The notes beneath the pieces were generated by a model. The model ran no database searches and was not told where the DNA came from. It saw nothing but the letters and a program-made list of their open reading frames with translations. Position numbers and translations under genes: made by a program. Shown here piece after piece: positions 25,920 through 35,008 of a DNA stretch of 64,000 nt (the stretch's first letter is position 1; each line of letters begins with the position of its first letter). This DNA is from Hymenobacter mellowenesis (GTDB lineage Bacteria; Bacteroidota; Bacteroidia; Cytophagales; Hymenobacteraceae), in contig NZ_JAUQSX010000014.1 of NCBI RefSeq assembly GCF_030581005.1, positions 105,291 through 169,290 of the forward strand, written 5' to 3'.

Positions 25920-26350
25920 TTTGTATGAATCGTATAGCAATTACTACCTGTGCTAAGCAGCTTCGGCAACGCCGCACCGATTAACACTTGGTATTCCAGT
26001 TGCTGATTATTTGCGCCAGCATACTTGAAGCACAAGCTGCTCTTTTTTATCTTATCCGGCAGTTCTTCAGGCACGTCTACTTCGCAATAAGCCAACTGCT
26101 TCCAGCTCTTATCAAAAAACAGGATGCGGCTATGCCCATGCAATACAACGGCTGCCTGCACGGTGTAGAAATGCGTCATCACATGATAAAGCACTTCACC
26201 GGTTGGGCCCTTCACACTACCCAAATACTTTTTGATGTTTTTCGCGCTGGGCTGCTTTTGGCGGTAAGCATCAAATAACAAATGATGCTTCTGAATATGA
26301 GGTGGTAGCGCAGCATTGATTCCGAGAAACAGTAGCACGAAGAGCCTCAT
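25916..26350 (-). CDS. Unknown secreted protein inserted between thrB and thrC
   Basis: The 144-residue product has an N-terminal signal-like segment (residues 1-15, MRLFVLLFLGINAAL) followed by a polar domain: HHLLFDAYRQKQPSAKNIKKYLG, VMTHFYTVQAAVVLHGHSRILFFDKSW, and a Cys near residue 88 plus two later Cys. I do not recognise a family. Its start codon overlaps the thrB stop by ATGA, and its stop overlaps the thrC start by ATGA, so translation is coupled on both sides. The DNA is AT-richer than thrB and thrC. It is probably periplasmic, which is odd for a gene locked into an amino-acid operon. Confidence 0.75.
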   Translation of the reverse strand: MRLFVLLFLGINAALPPHIQKHHLLFDAYRQKQPSAKNIKKYLGSVKGPTGEVLYHVMTHFYTVQAAVVLHGHSRILFFDKSWKQLAYCEVDVPEELPDKIKKSSLCFKYAGANNQQLEYQVLIGAALPKLLSTGSNCYTIHTK

Positions 26351-27279
26351 ATTTCTTCCACCACATACGCCCCCTGCGTCCCCACCGGCCCCACGTATAC
26401 ATTAAAGGCAATGCCCAACTCGGCAAACACGCTGCCCAGCGCCGCGCCCACGGCCCGCGCCGTTTCTTCCGTCCGGTTCAGCATAAAGATGGACGGCCCC
26501 GAACCCGAAATACCGCCCCCAATGGCACCCGCTGCCAGGGCCCGCACCCGCGCCTCGGCCAAGCCAGGAATGAGGGGCAGCCGCGCCGGCTCCACGATGT
26601 AGTCATCCAGTGAGCGACCAATCAGCTCATAGTCAGCCGTCAAAAAACCAGCAACCAAACCGGCCACGTTGGCCCACTGCCGCACGGCCAGGCCCAGCGG
26701 CACCTGCGTGGGCAGCACCTTGCGCGAGTCGCTGGTTTTCACCTCAATCTGCGGGTGCACCACGGCCACCCACAGCGGCGGGGCCGCCAGCGCCACGATA
26801 TCTATGCTGGGCTGTAACGCCCGCACCACCGTGAAGCCGCCGAAAATGGCCGGCGCGATGTTGTCGGCGTGCCGCGCGCCGGAGGCCACGGCCTCGCCTT
26901 CCATCGCAAAATCCACCAGCTGCATTCTACTGAAGCGGCTGCCCAGCAGGGCGTTGGCGGCCACCACGGCCCCGGCGGCGCTGGCGGCGCTGCTGCCTAC
27001 CCCACTGCCTGGCATAATGCCTTTCATGATTTCTACCTCGAAGCCTACTGCTTCGGGCACTTCTTTCAGCAGGGCCAGCAAGGCCACGCCAGCCACATTT
27101 TGCAGCGGGTCGGTGGGCAGGTTGTAGGGGTCGAGATGTTGGATGCGGACGCCGGGCGTAGCGCTGCGCGTGAGGCGCACGGTGTCGTAGGGAGCGGTCA
27201 GGGCGAGGCCGAATACATCGAAGCCGCAGCCGAGGTTGGAAAGCGTGGCGGGGGAATGAACGAGGACGGAATCAGGCAT
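26347..27279 (-). CDS. thrB: Homoserine kinase
   Basis: The 310-residue GHMP kinase starts at the ATG at 27279 (MPDSVLVHSPATLSNLGCGFDVFGLAL). The ATP loop is PGSGVGSSAASAAGA, and a C-terminal glycine-rich motif (GGGISGSGPSIFML) closes the domain. It phosphorylates homoserine for ThrC. An upstream in-frame extension to 27312 runs into an inverted repeat and is not part of the family. The start codon lies four bases after the repeat at 27284-27377, which separates it from thrA. Confidence 0.97.
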   Translation of the reverse strand: MPDSVLVHSPATLSNLGCGFDVFGLALTAPYDTVRLTRSATPGVRIQHLDPYNLPTDPLQNVAGVALLALLKEVPEAVGFEVEIMKGIMPGSGVGSSAASAAGAVVAANALLGSRFSRMQLVDFAMEGEAVASGARHADNIAPAIFGGFTVVRALQPSIDIVALAAPPLWVAVVHPQIEVKTSDSRKVLPTQVPLGLAVRQWANVAGLVAGFLTADYELIGRSLDDYIVEPARLPLIPGLAEARVRALAAGAIGGGISGSGPSIFMLNRTEETARAVGAALGSVFAELGIAFNVYVGPVGTQGAYVVEEI

Positions 27280-27283
27280 GAAT

Positions 27284-27377
27284 TGTAGCGTGGACTCTGC
27301 GAGTCCGCGCATGGAATGGTGGGCAATGATTGAGCAATAGAACCAAGTAAGCGCGGACTCGCAGAGTCCACGCTACA
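27284..27377. repeat. Inverted repeat inside the threonine operon (family E)
   Basis: Arms 27284-27310 and 27351-27377 are perfect 27-bp complements (TGTAGCGTGGACTCTGCGAG, then TCCGCGC). The thrA stop codon (27373-27375, minus strand) lies inside the outer end of one arm. The loop is 40 nt. Confidence 0.95.
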
Positions 27378-29826
27378 GCCTCGCAGCTCTGATAATATCC
27401 GCAAATACGCCAGACGCCGTGACCTCCGCCCCGGCCCCGGCACCTTTCACCACCAGCGGCTGGTCCACGTAGCGGTCGGTGTAGAAGAGCACCACGTTGT
27501 CCTTGCCGCGCAGGTCGTACAGGTCGTGCCCTGGCGCTACCTGTTGCAGGCCCACGGCGGCGCGGCCATCGGCATAGCGGGCCACGAATTTCAGGCGCTT
27601 GCCAGCAGCCGTGGCGGCATCATACAGGGCTTTGAAGTGGCTTTCGTGCGCCGCCATCTGGGTGTAGAAGGCTTCCACGTCGCCTTCGAGGCAGGCGGGC
27701 GGCAGGAAGGTTTCGATTTCGATGTCGCTCATTTCCATCACCTGGCCGGCTTCGCGGGCGAGGATGAGGATTTTGCGGGCCACGTCGGAACCGCTCAGGT
27801 CGAGGCGCGGGTCGGGCTCGGTGTAGCCTTCGGCCTGGGCCTGGCGCACCACTTCGGCGAAAGGCCGGCTGCCGTCGTAGTTGTTGAACACGAAATTGAG
27901 CGTTCCTGAAAGCACGGCCTCCATGCGCCGCACCACGTCGCCGCTGCGCGTGAGGTCGTTGAGCGTGCCGATGATGGGCAGGGCCGCGCCCACATTGGTT
28001 TCAAACAAGTAGCTGGTGTTGAATTCCTTCGACAGGCTTTTCAGCTTCGCATAATGCGCGTAGTCCGACGAAGCCGCCACCTTGTTACAGGCCACAATGG
28101 CCACGCTCTTGGCCAGCAAATCGGCGTAGATGCCGGCAGCGGCCGGGTTAGCCGTCACGTCCACAAAAATGGAGTTGCGCAGATTGCGGCCGATGATGAG
28201 CTGGGTAAATTCCTCCAACGTCTGAGCAGGGGCCTGAGCCAGCTCCTCGGGCCAGGCGGTGAGGTCGAGGCCGTTTTCATCCACCAGGCAGTGGCGGCTG
28301 TTGGCAATGGCCACCACGCGCACCTGCAGGCCCAGCTTTTCAAGCAGGTGCGGCTGCTGCCGCGCCAGCTGTTCTATGAGCTTGCTGCCCACGTTGCCGG
28401 GCCCCAGGATGAACAGGTTCACCTGCTTCTTGGTGGCCTCGAAAAAGGCCTCGTGCAGCACGTTGATGGCCTTGCGCACGTCCTGCGCCCGAATCACCGT
28501 CGAGATATTCTTCTCCGACGCGCCCTGCGCGATGGCCCGGATGTTCACCCCGTTCTGCCCCAGCGCCCCGAACAGCTTGCCGCTGATGCCGGGGTGGTCC
28601 TTCATATTTTCGCCCACCAGCGCCACGATGGCGAGGTCCTTTTCGGGCCGCAGCGGCTCGATGCGGCCAGCGGCTATTTCGGTGGCAAACTCCTCATCTA
28701 CCGCTACCTGGGCGGGCGCGGTATCCTGCGCGTTCACGCCTACGCAAATGGAATGCTCGGAGGAGCTTTGGGTAATGAGAATCACGTTGATGCGCTCGCG
28801 GGCCAGGGCCGCAAACAGCCGCTTCGAGAAGCCGGGGATGCCCACCATCCCGCTGCCTTCCAGGTTCAGCAGCGTGAGGTTGCCGATGCTGGAGATGCCC
28901 TGCACCACGGTAGCGGCGCGCGGCGGCGCCACTTCCACCAGCGTGCCGTAGTCATCGGGCGCGAAGGTGTTTTTTATCCAGAGCGGAATCCCGCGCTGCA
29001 TCACTGGCTGAATAGTAGGCGGATAGAGCACTTTGGCGCCAAAGTGCGACAGCTCCATGGCTTCCTGGTAGCTGATGCGGGCAATGGGCCGGGCGCTGCG
29101 CACGAGGCGCGGGTCGGCGGTCATCATGCCGCTCACGTCAGTCCAGATTTCCAGCTTCTCTGCATCGAGGGCGGCGGCCAGCAGGGCGGCGGTGTAGTCG
29201 GAGCCGCCGCGGCCCAGCGTGGTGGTGGCGCCGTTGCTGTCAGCGGCGATGAAACCGGGCACGACCCAGATTTCAGCCGGCATCTTCTCCTTGAAGCTCG
29301 CTACCTGCTGTTGAGTCGTCACCATGTCCACTTCGGCCGTGCCGAAGCGGGAATTGGTGCGAATGAGCTGCCGGGCATCGGCCCAGACCACGTGCATGCC
29401 CTGGGCCTGCGCGGCGGCCGCCACCAGCCGCGACGACAGCAGCTCGCCGTAGCTCATGAGCCGGTCCAGCGTCCGGTTCGACAATTCGCCGAGGGCAAAA
29501 ATGCCTTTGCAAAGCTCCGTCAGCTCCTCGAAACGGTCATAGACCGATTCGTAGACCGAAGCCAGGGTTTCTTCCGAAACGTTGGCCAGCAGCTTCCGCG
29601 CGGCTTCGTCGTGCCGCGCCAGCAGCAGCTGCAAGGTTTCGGAGTAGCTAGCGTCGCCCGCGGCGGCGGCGCGGCCGGCCCCAATCAGCGCATCGGTGGT
29701 GCCGCCCAGGGCAGACACGACCATCACAACGGGCGCTTCTACAGCGGCTTGGGCCACGATGGCCAGGGATTTTTGGATGTTTTCGGCCGAGGCCACGGAC
29801 GTGCCGCCAAACTTCAGTACCTGCAT
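27373..29826 (-). CDS. thrA: Bifunctional aspartate kinase/homoserine dehydrogenase
   Basis: The 817-residue product starts at the ATG at 29826 (MQVLKFGGTSVASAENI). The aspartate kinase domain covers residues 1 to about 295, with KFGGTS, GRGGSDYTAALLAAALDA and EIWTDVSGM. Two ACT domains (about 310-460; GSGMVGIPGFSKRLFAALA and GENMKDHPGISGKLFGALG) normally bind threonine as inhibitor. The homoserine dehydrogenase domain (about 463-817) has the NAD(P) motif LFILGPGNVGSKLIEQL and the catalytic region around EPDPRLDLSGSDVARKILILAREAG. It catalyses the first and third steps towards threonine and methionine and is the first gene of the operon. It is divergent from prfA. Confidence 0.97.
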   Translation of the reverse strand: MQVLKFGGTSVASAENIQKSLAIVAQAAVEAPVVMVVSALGGTTDALIGAGRAAAAGDASYSETLQLLLARHDEAARKLLANVSEETLASVYESVYDRFEELTELCKGIFALGELSNRTLDRLMSYGELLSSRLVAAAAQAQGMHVVWADARQLIRTNSRFGTAEVDMVTTQQQVASFKEKMPAEIWVVPGFIAADSNGATTTLGRGGSDYTAALLAAALDAEKLEIWTDVSGMMTADPRLVRSARPIARISYQEAMELSHFGAKVLYPPTIQPVMQRGIPLWIKNTFAPDDYGTLVEVAPPRAATVVQGISSIGNLTLLNLEGSGMVGIPGFSKRLFAALARERINVILITQSSSEHSICVGVNAQDTAPAQVAVDEEFATEIAAGRIEPLRPEKDLAIVALVGENMKDHPGISGKLFGALGQNGVNIRAIAQGASEKNISTVIRAQDVRKAINVLHEAFFEATKKQVNLFILGPGNVGSKLIEQLARQQPHLLEKLGLQVRVVAIANSRHCLVDENGLDLTAWPEELAQAPAQTLEEFTQLIIGRNLRNSIFVDVTANPAAAGIYADLLAKSVAIVACNKVAASSDYAHYAKLKSLSKEFNTSYLFETNVGAALPIIGTLNDLTRSGDVVRRMEAVLSGTLNFVFNNYDGSRPFAEVVRQAQAEGYTEPDPRLDLSGSDVARKILILAREAGQVMEMSDIEIETFLPPACLEGDVEAFYTQMAAHESHFKALYDAATAAGKRLKFVARYADGRAAVGLQQVAPGHDLYDLRGKDNVVLFYTDRYVDQPLVVKGAGAGAEVTASGVFADIIRAARL

Positions 29827-29907
29827 AATCAAACTCCGGCCGGCGGGCGGCGGTTGGGTGACAACACTGAATGAACCCCTCGCCTACATAGCGGTGTTTA
29901 GATTCAG

Positions 29908-29915
29908 TATCTTTG
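29908..29915 (+). promoter_or_regulatory. -7 box TATCTTTG for prfA
   Basis: Exact match to TAnnTTTG, followed by C (TATCTTTGC), 28 nt before the prfA ATG. The -33 half is not clear. Confidence 0.6.
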
Positions 29916-29943
29916 CAAACTACTGACTAATTCCCGAACACCG

Positions 29944-31017
29944 ATGCTCGATAAACTAGAAGCTATTAACCAGCGCTACGAAAACGTCAACGAAGAGCTG
30001 ATGCAGCCCGACGTGATGTCGGACCTGAAGCGCTACAAGTCCCTGAACAAGGAATACAAGGAGCTGGGCAAGATTGTGGCGCAGTACCGCAACTACCAGC
30101 AGGTACTCAGCAACATCGAAAACGCCCGCGAAGTCATTGCCACCGAGAAGGACCAGGACTTCCGCGAGATGGCCAAGGCCGAGCTCGACGAACTGATGCC
30201 CGAGCAGGAGCGCCTCGAAGAAGTTATCAAAGACCTGCTCCTGCCCAAGGACCCCAACGACTCCAAGGACGTCATCATGGAAATCCGGGCCGGCGCGGGC
30301 GGCGACGAAGCCGCCATCTTCGCCGGCGACTTGCAGCGCATGTACATGCGCTTCGCCGAAAAGCAGGGCTGGAAAATGGAGCTCATGGACGCCATGGAAG
30401 GCACCGCCGGCGGCTACAAGGAAATCATCGTGGCCGTGCGCGGCGAGGACGTGTACGGCAAGCTCAAGTTCGAAAGCGGCGTGCACCGCGTGCAGCGCGT
30501 GCCGGCCACCGAAACCCAAGGCCGCATCCACACCAGCGTGGCTTCCATCGTGGTGATTCCCGAAGTGGAAGAGTTCGACGTAGAGCTGAACATGGGCGAC
30601 ATCCGCAAGGACTACTTCTGCTCCAGCGGCCCCGGTGGCCAGTCGGTAAACACCACCTACTCGGCCGTGCGCCTCACTCACTTGCCCACCGGCCTCGTGG
30701 CCCAGTGCCAGGACCAGAAGTCGCAGCTCAAAAACTTCGACAAAGCCCTGGCCGTGCTCCGCTCCCGCGTGTACGACATGGAGCTGGCCAAGAAAAACGA
30801 AGCCGACGGCCTGGTGCGCAAAAACATGATTGGCGGCGGCGACCGCAGCGACAAAATCCGCACCTACAACTACCCGCAAGGCCGCGTCACCGACCACCGC
30901 ATCGGCTATACGGTGTATAACCTGGCCAGCGTGATGGAAGGCAACGTGGACGACTTCGTGGAGCAGCTCCGCATCGCCGAAAGCGCCGAGCGCCTGCAGG
31001 AAGGCGTCACGAAATAA
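29944..31017 (+). CDS. prfA: Peptide chain release factor 1
   Basis: The 357-residue class I release factor has a coiled N-terminal domain 1 (residues 1-100), the domain around MEIRAGAGGDEAAIFAGDL, the codon-recognition motif PAT (VPATETQGR), which marks RF1 (UAA/UAG), and the catalytic loop GGQ in SSGPGGQSVN. It releases the finished peptide at stop codons UAA and UAG. Length is normal. It is a single-gene transcript with its own promoter and terminator. Confidence 0.98.
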   Translation: MLDKLEAINQRYENVNEELMQPDVMSDLKRYKSLNKEYKELGKIVAQYRNYQQVLSNIENAREVIATEKDQDFREMAKAELDELMPEQERLEEVIKDLLLPKDPNDSKDVIMEIRAGAGGDEAAIFAGDLQRMYMRFAEKQGWKMELMDAMEGTAGGYKEIIVAVRGEDVYGKLKFESGVHRVQRVPATETQGRIHTSVASIVVIPEVEEFDVELNMGDIRKDYFCSSGPGGQSVNTTYSAVRLTHLPTGLVAQCQDQKSQLKNFDKALAVLRSRVYDMELAKKNEADGLVRKNMIGGGDRSDKIRTYNYPQGRVTDHRIGYTVYNLASVMEGNVDDFVEQLRIAESAERLQEGVTK

Positions 31018-31027
31018 TTCACCAGGA

Positions 31028-31051
31028 GGGCCGGCAGTTGCCGGCCCTTTT
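31028..31051 (+). terminator. Rho-independent terminator after prfA
   Basis: GGGCCGGCA and TGCCGGCCC form a 9-bp stem with a tiny loop, followed by TTTT. Confidence 0.85.
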
Positions 31052-31121
31052 GCTGGCGTCGCAATTCTTTTCCAGCTTTTATCGTTTGTTTGCCGCGCTG
31101 CTAATTCGTGCGTCCTCCCCT

Positions 31122-32684
31122 ATGCGCTACCTCTTCCCGCTGTTTCTCATCCTTAGCTGCTGCCTCACTTTCCTGCCCGGCTGCGAGCCGAAAGAAGACC
31201 TGGTGCAAACCACTGGCAAGCTGGAATTTGACCGCGACTCGGTGAAATTCGACACGGTGTTCACCACCATTCGAACGGTGACGAAACGGCTGTGGGTGTA
31301 CAACCGCAACAGCGGCGCGGTGAAAACCGACGTGAGCCTGGCCGGCAAGCAGGGCACGACTTATTCGCTGATTATCAACGGCGATGCCGGCAGCTCAGTC
31401 AACGGCGTCACCATCCGGGGCAACGACAGCCTGCTGGTGCTGGTGCGCGCTGTGCTCGGCGACAACAGCACGACCAAGCCCTTCCTGCTGGAGGACCAGG
31501 TGAATTTCCGCACCAACGGCAACGAGCAGAACGTGAAGCTGGTGGCTTACGGCCAGAATGCCTACTTCCACCGGGCCGATATAATCAATGTACCCACGGG
31601 TAATAAAACGGCTATCTGGCGTAATGATAAGCCGCACGTCATCATTAATACGCCCTACAAGCAAGGCACCAACACCTTCAACGTTGGCGTGTATGTGGTG
31701 AGCGGTTCGACGCTGCAGATTGAGCCGGGCACGAAAATCTATTGTCACGCCGGGGCCACTATTCAAGTAGATGGCACACTCAAAATCAACGCCGCGCCCA
31801 ACCTGACGCCCGGCGATACCACCGCCGCCAAACGCGCCATGGTACTCTTCCGGGGCGACCGGCTGGAGCCGTTCTACAACGAGGTTGCCGGGCAGTGGGG
31901 GGGCATCTTTTTCACTTCCACCAGCCGCAACAACGACATCCGCTACACGGAAATCAAGAACGCCAATTTCGGCGTTTCCCTGCTCAACACCGACGCCAAC
32001 TCCGCGCCTATTGACTTGTGGCTGGATAACGTGATTTTCCGCAACATCTCCGGCTCCAACCCCAACTACGTGGGCACCGGCCTGCCGCCCGGCGGCATCA
32101 TCGGCGTGCGCAGCACCATCACTGCCACCAACTGCCTGCTCACCAACTGCGGCGAGTATGCCGTGCGCGGCTTCGGCGGCACGTTCAACCTGAACTTCTG
32201 CACTATTGCCAACTACACGCCCTCGTTCCAACGCCAGACTTCATCGGTTTCCTTTTCCAACGAGCTGAGCGATGCCGTTGGCAATCCTGTGAAATTTCCG
32301 CTGGTTATCAACCTGACCAACAGCATCGTGTGGGGCAACTACGAGAACGAACTGGAACTCGTCAACAACGCCGACCCGAACTACACCATCAATATTCGCA
32401 ACACGCTGCTGCGCACCAAAGACTTTCAGGCCGCCACCAACGCCACCAACAAGCCCGGCCTGGGCGCCACCGCCCTGGCCAACCTGGTCACGGTAGCAGA
32501 CCCGCTCTTCGTTCGCACCACGCTCACCAGCAGCCGCCCCGACTACCGGCTGCAGGACACCTCGCCCGCCAAACGGCGCATGCCGTACACTTCAGCTAGC
32601 CCGCCCATTTCGGTGCCCGCCGTTGACCTGCTTAATCTACAGCGTCGTACCCCAAACCAGACCAGTCTGGGGGCTTACGAGTAA
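31122..32684 (+). CDS. Lipoprotein with right-handed beta-helix-like repeats
   Basis: The 520-residue product starts at the ATG at 31122, followed by a lipobox LPGC at about residues 19-22. An N-terminal beta domain (LEFDRDSVKFDTVFTTIRTVTKRLWVYN) is typical of a Bacteroidota lipoprotein family. Then comes a long beta-helix-like region with motifs such as DIRYTEIKNANFGV, GIIGVRSTITATNCLLTNCGEYAVRG and NSIVWGNYENEL. The tail RRTPNQTSLGAYE matches the xxLGAYE end seen in that family. It is probably surface-exposed or periplasmic. Such folds often bind or cut polysaccharides, but no catalytic residues are evident. Confidence 0.8.
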   Translation: MRYLFPLFLILSCCLTFLPGCEPKEDLVQTTGKLEFDRDSVKFDTVFTTIRTVTKRLWVYNRNSGAVKTDVSLAGKQGTTYSLIINGDAGSSVNGVTIRGNDSLLVLVRAVLGDNSTTKPFLLEDQVNFRTNGNEQNVKLVAYGQNAYFHRADIINVPTGNKTAIWRNDKPHVIINTPYKQGTNTFNVGVYVVSGSTLQIEPGTKIYCHAGATIQVDGTLKINAAPNLTPGDTTAAKRAMVLFRGDRLEPFYNEVAGQWGGIFFTSTSRNNDIRYTEIKNANFGVSLLNTDANSAPIDLWLDNVIFRNISGSNPNYVGTGLPPGGIIGVRSTITATNCLLTNCGEYAVRGFGGTFNLNFCTIANYTPSFQRQTSSVSFSNELSDAVGNPVKFPLVINLTNSIVWGNYENELELVNNADPNYTINIRNTLLRTKDFQAATNATNKPGLGATALANLVTVADPLFVRTTLTSSRPDYRLQDTSPAKRRMPYTSASPPISVPAVDLLNLQRRTPNQTSLGAYE

Positions 32685-32705
32685 GCAGCGTTTAAGCGGA
32701 ATCTG

Positions 32706-33290
32706 CTACTCCACGCGCCCCGCGGCCATGTAACGTAGCGTATCGAACAGCACCAGCTTCTGGGTGCCCAGCACTTTATAGGCCCGCAGCTGCCCGTTGC
32801 TGAGCTGTAGTTGCAGCTGTTTCTGGGCCGAAAACAACGGATTGTCTTGGTTAATGGTGGCGGTAATGTCCACCGGCGCCCCATTTTGCTGCACCACCGT
32901 GAGGCGGGCCACCGGCGCATTGGGCTGGCCGGGCAGGCGCGTATAGGTGCGGCGCAGCAACCCGCCGGGCAACGCCACCGAATCGACGGCGTAGGCGCCA
33001 CGCAGGGCGGCCTTGTTGATGTCGGCTTGGAAGAAAATCTGCAGTTCATCGGACCACTTCACGGCCGGCACCCGCACAATTTCGGCAGCTTGGTTGCGCA
33101 AGCTCACGCGCTTCGTGACGGCGGCCCGGCGCTGGGCCAGTTGCGCAATCTGCTTATCCAGCAAGCCTTTTACGTCGAAGTATAACGGCCGGCGCGCAGC
33201 CGGCGCACTCGGGCCCGCGTCACCGCAGGCCGTGAGCACACTCAGCCCGGCCAGCATCGCGGCCGCCAGCGCAACGCTTCGCTTACGCAT
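32706..33290 (-). CDS. Lipoprotein of unknown function
   Basis: The 194-residue product has a lipobox LTAC at residues 19-22 and a mature part rich in Arg and Gln near the start (LDKQIAQLAQRRAAVTKRVSL), then beta-rich sequence (ARLTVVQQNGAPVDITATINQDN, LFDTLRYMAAG). I do not recognise the family. Its start codon lies within the end of gpmI (8-bp overlap), so it is probably translated with gpmI. It is convergent with the beta-helix lipoprotein gene and only 21 bp from its stop; I see no clear terminator in that gap. Confidence 0.75.
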   Translation of the reverse strand: MRKRSVALAAAMLAGLSVLTACGDAGPSAPAARRPLYFDVKGLLDKQIAQLAQRRAAVTKRVSLRNQAAEIVRVPAVKWSDELQIFFQADINKAALRGAYAVDSVALPGGLLRRTYTRLPGQPNAPVARLTVVQQNGAPVDITATINQDNPLFSAQKQLQLQLSNGQLRAYKVLGTQKLVLFDTLRYMAAGRVE

Positions 33291-34824
33291 TCGGAGCGGC
33301 TGGGCGGAGAATGCTCAGGCCCGTCATTTCCAGCGGCTTGGGCACGCCCATCAGCTCCAGGATGGTGGGCGCGAGGTCGCCCAGCTTGCCGTCGGCCAGG
33401 GTGCCGCGGTAGTCGTTGTCGACCAGAATGCAGGGCACCAAGTTGGTGGTGTGCGCAGTGTTAGGCGAGCCGTCGGCGTTGCGCATGTATTCGGCATTGC
33501 CGTGGTCGGCAATGATGATGCTGGCGTAGCCGGCCGCCTGGGCGGCTTCCACCACGGCGCGGGCGCAGGCATCGGTGGTTTCCACGGCCTTCACCACGGC
33601 CTCGAACACGCCGGTGTGGCCAACCATGTCGGGGTTGGCGAAGTTGAGCACCACGAAATCGGCCGAGCGGGCCTGCAGCTCCGGTATCAGGGCGTCGCGC
33701 AGGTCGGCGGCGCTCATTTCGGGCTGCAGGTCGTAGGTAGCCACTTTGGGCGAGGGCCGCAGGATGCGCGTCTCGCCCTCGAACTCATTCTCCCGGCCGC
33801 CCGAAAAGAAGAACGTGACGTGCGGGTACTTCTCGGTTTCGGCAATGCGAATCTGCTTCTTGCTGTTAGCCGCCAGAACTTCGCCCAGCGTGTTGTTGAG
33901 GTTATCCTTTTCAAAAATGGGCGTCACGCCCACGAATGTATCGTCGTAGTTGGTCAGGGTCAGGTAATGCAGGTTTAGGCGGTGCATCTGAAAGGCATTC
34001 ATGTCCTGCTGCGTCAGCACTTCCGTGATTTCGCGGCCCCGGTCGGTGCGGAAGTTGAAGCACAGCACCACGTCGCCCTCCTGAATGGTAGCCAGCGGCT
34101 GGCCGTCGACCCCGGTTTTCACGATGGGTTTCAGGAACTCATCGGTCACGCCGTCTTTATACTGCTCCTGCACGCTCTGAATGAGATTTTGCGAGGGCGT
34201 GCCCACGCCGTTCACCAGCAGGTCGTAGGCCACTTTCACCCGTTCCCAGCGGCGGTCGCGGTCCATGGCGTAGTAGCGGCCCACCACCGAGGCGATTTTG
34301 GCGCCGTTGCGCTCGTTGTGCTGCTCTAGGTCGTTGATAAAGCGCACACCGGATTTCGGGTCGGTGTCGCGCCCGTCGGTGAAGGCGTGAACGAACACGC
34401 GGCGCACCCCGGCCTCGTGGGCAATGGTGCAGAGGGCTTTTACGTGGTCGATGTGCGAATGCACGCCGCCATCGCTCAGCAAGCCAATGAGGTGCAGGGG
34501 TTTGTCGTTGGCAATGGCGTACTCAAACGCCTTCGTCAGCGCGGGCATCTGGCCCAGCTTCCGCTCGCGGATGGACTTGCCGATGCGCACCAGCTCCTGG
34601 TCGACCACGCGGCCGGCCCCGATGTTCATGTGGCCCACTTCGGAGTTACCCATCTGGCCCTCGGGCAGGCCCACAGCCTCGCCCGAGGCCTGCAACGTGC
34701 TGTGCGGAAACCGCTGCAACAGCTCGTGGTAGAACGGCGTATTAGCTGCATCCACCGCCGACACGGCCGTATTCGGGGCAATGCCCCACCCATCCAGAAT
34801 CACCAACAAAACCTGCTTATTCAT
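33283..34824 (-). CDS. gpmI: 2,3-bisphosphoglycerate-independent phosphoglycerate mutase
   Basis: The 513-residue alkaline-phosphatase-superfamily enzyme has the N-terminal metal site LVILDGWG, the phosphoserine position in MGNSEVGHMNIGAGR, the inserted transferase domain (HSHIDHVKAL, HAFTDGRDTDP, GRYYAMDRDRRWERVK) and the C-terminal metal ligands VLNFANPDMVGHTG and IIADHGNAEYM. It interconverts 3- and 2-phosphoglycerate in glycolysis with two Mn ions. Length is standard. A -7 box lies four bases from the start codon, so the messenger may be nearly leaderless. It overlaps the downstream lipoprotein gene. Confidence 0.98.
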   Translation of the reverse strand: MNKQVLLVILDGWGIAPNTAVSAVDAANTPFYHELLQRFPHSTLQASGEAVGLPEGQMGNSEVGHMNIGAGRVVDQELVRIGKSIRERKLGQMPALTKAFEYAIANDKPLHLIGLLSDGGVHSHIDHVKALCTIAHEAGVRRVFVHAFTDGRDTDPKSGVRFINDLEQHNERNGAKIASVVGRYYAMDRDRRWERVKVAYDLLVNGVGTPSQNLIQSVQEQYKDGVTDEFLKPIVKTGVDGQPLATIQEGDVVLCFNFRTDRGREITEVLTQQDMNAFQMHRLNLHYLTLTNYDDTFVGVTPIFEKDNLNNTLGEVLAANSKKQIRIAETEKYPHVTFFFSGGRENEFEGETRILRPSPKVATYDLQPEMSAADLRDALIPELQARSADFVVLNFANPDMVGHTGVFEAVVKAVETTDACARAVVEAAQAAGYASIIIADHGNAEYMRNADGSPNTAHTTNLVPCILVDNDYRGTLADGKLGDLAPTILELMGVPKPLEMTGLSILRPAAPNA

Positions 34825-34828
34825 GCCG

Positions 34829-34836
34829 CGAAGATA
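34829..34836 (-). promoter_or_regulatory. -7 box TATCTTCG for gpmI
   Basis: TATCTTCGC on the minus strand ends four bases before the ATG at 34824, which predicts a leaderless or nearly leaderless messenger. Confidence 0.5.
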
Positions 34837-34866
34837 CGGCCGACCCGCCTATGGGTTGGAATTATC

Positions 34867-34874
34867 TACCTTCG
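34867..34874 (+). promoter_or_regulatory. -7 box TACCTTCG for the DUF4783 gene
   Basis: TACCTTCGC on the plus strand in the 184-bp divergent spacer, 134 nt before the ATG at 35009. The rest of the spacer is T-rich and without repeats. Confidence 0.45.
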
Positions 34875-35008
34875 CATTTGCTTTGCCTTGTTTTTCTTTC
34901 CATTAAGTTTACGGACGCGCTTTTTCGCATTAGTTTGCAGCACGTTTCACTTCTTGGCACCATTTTCGCTCCGAACCAGTCGCGTATGACGCACTTATTA
35001 CCCTTATA

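Noticed and set aside
28054..29874. 606-codon plus-strand frame opposite thrA
   Set aside because: It covers the full thrA frame; composition (His/Gly/Arg-rich) is that of an antisense shadow.
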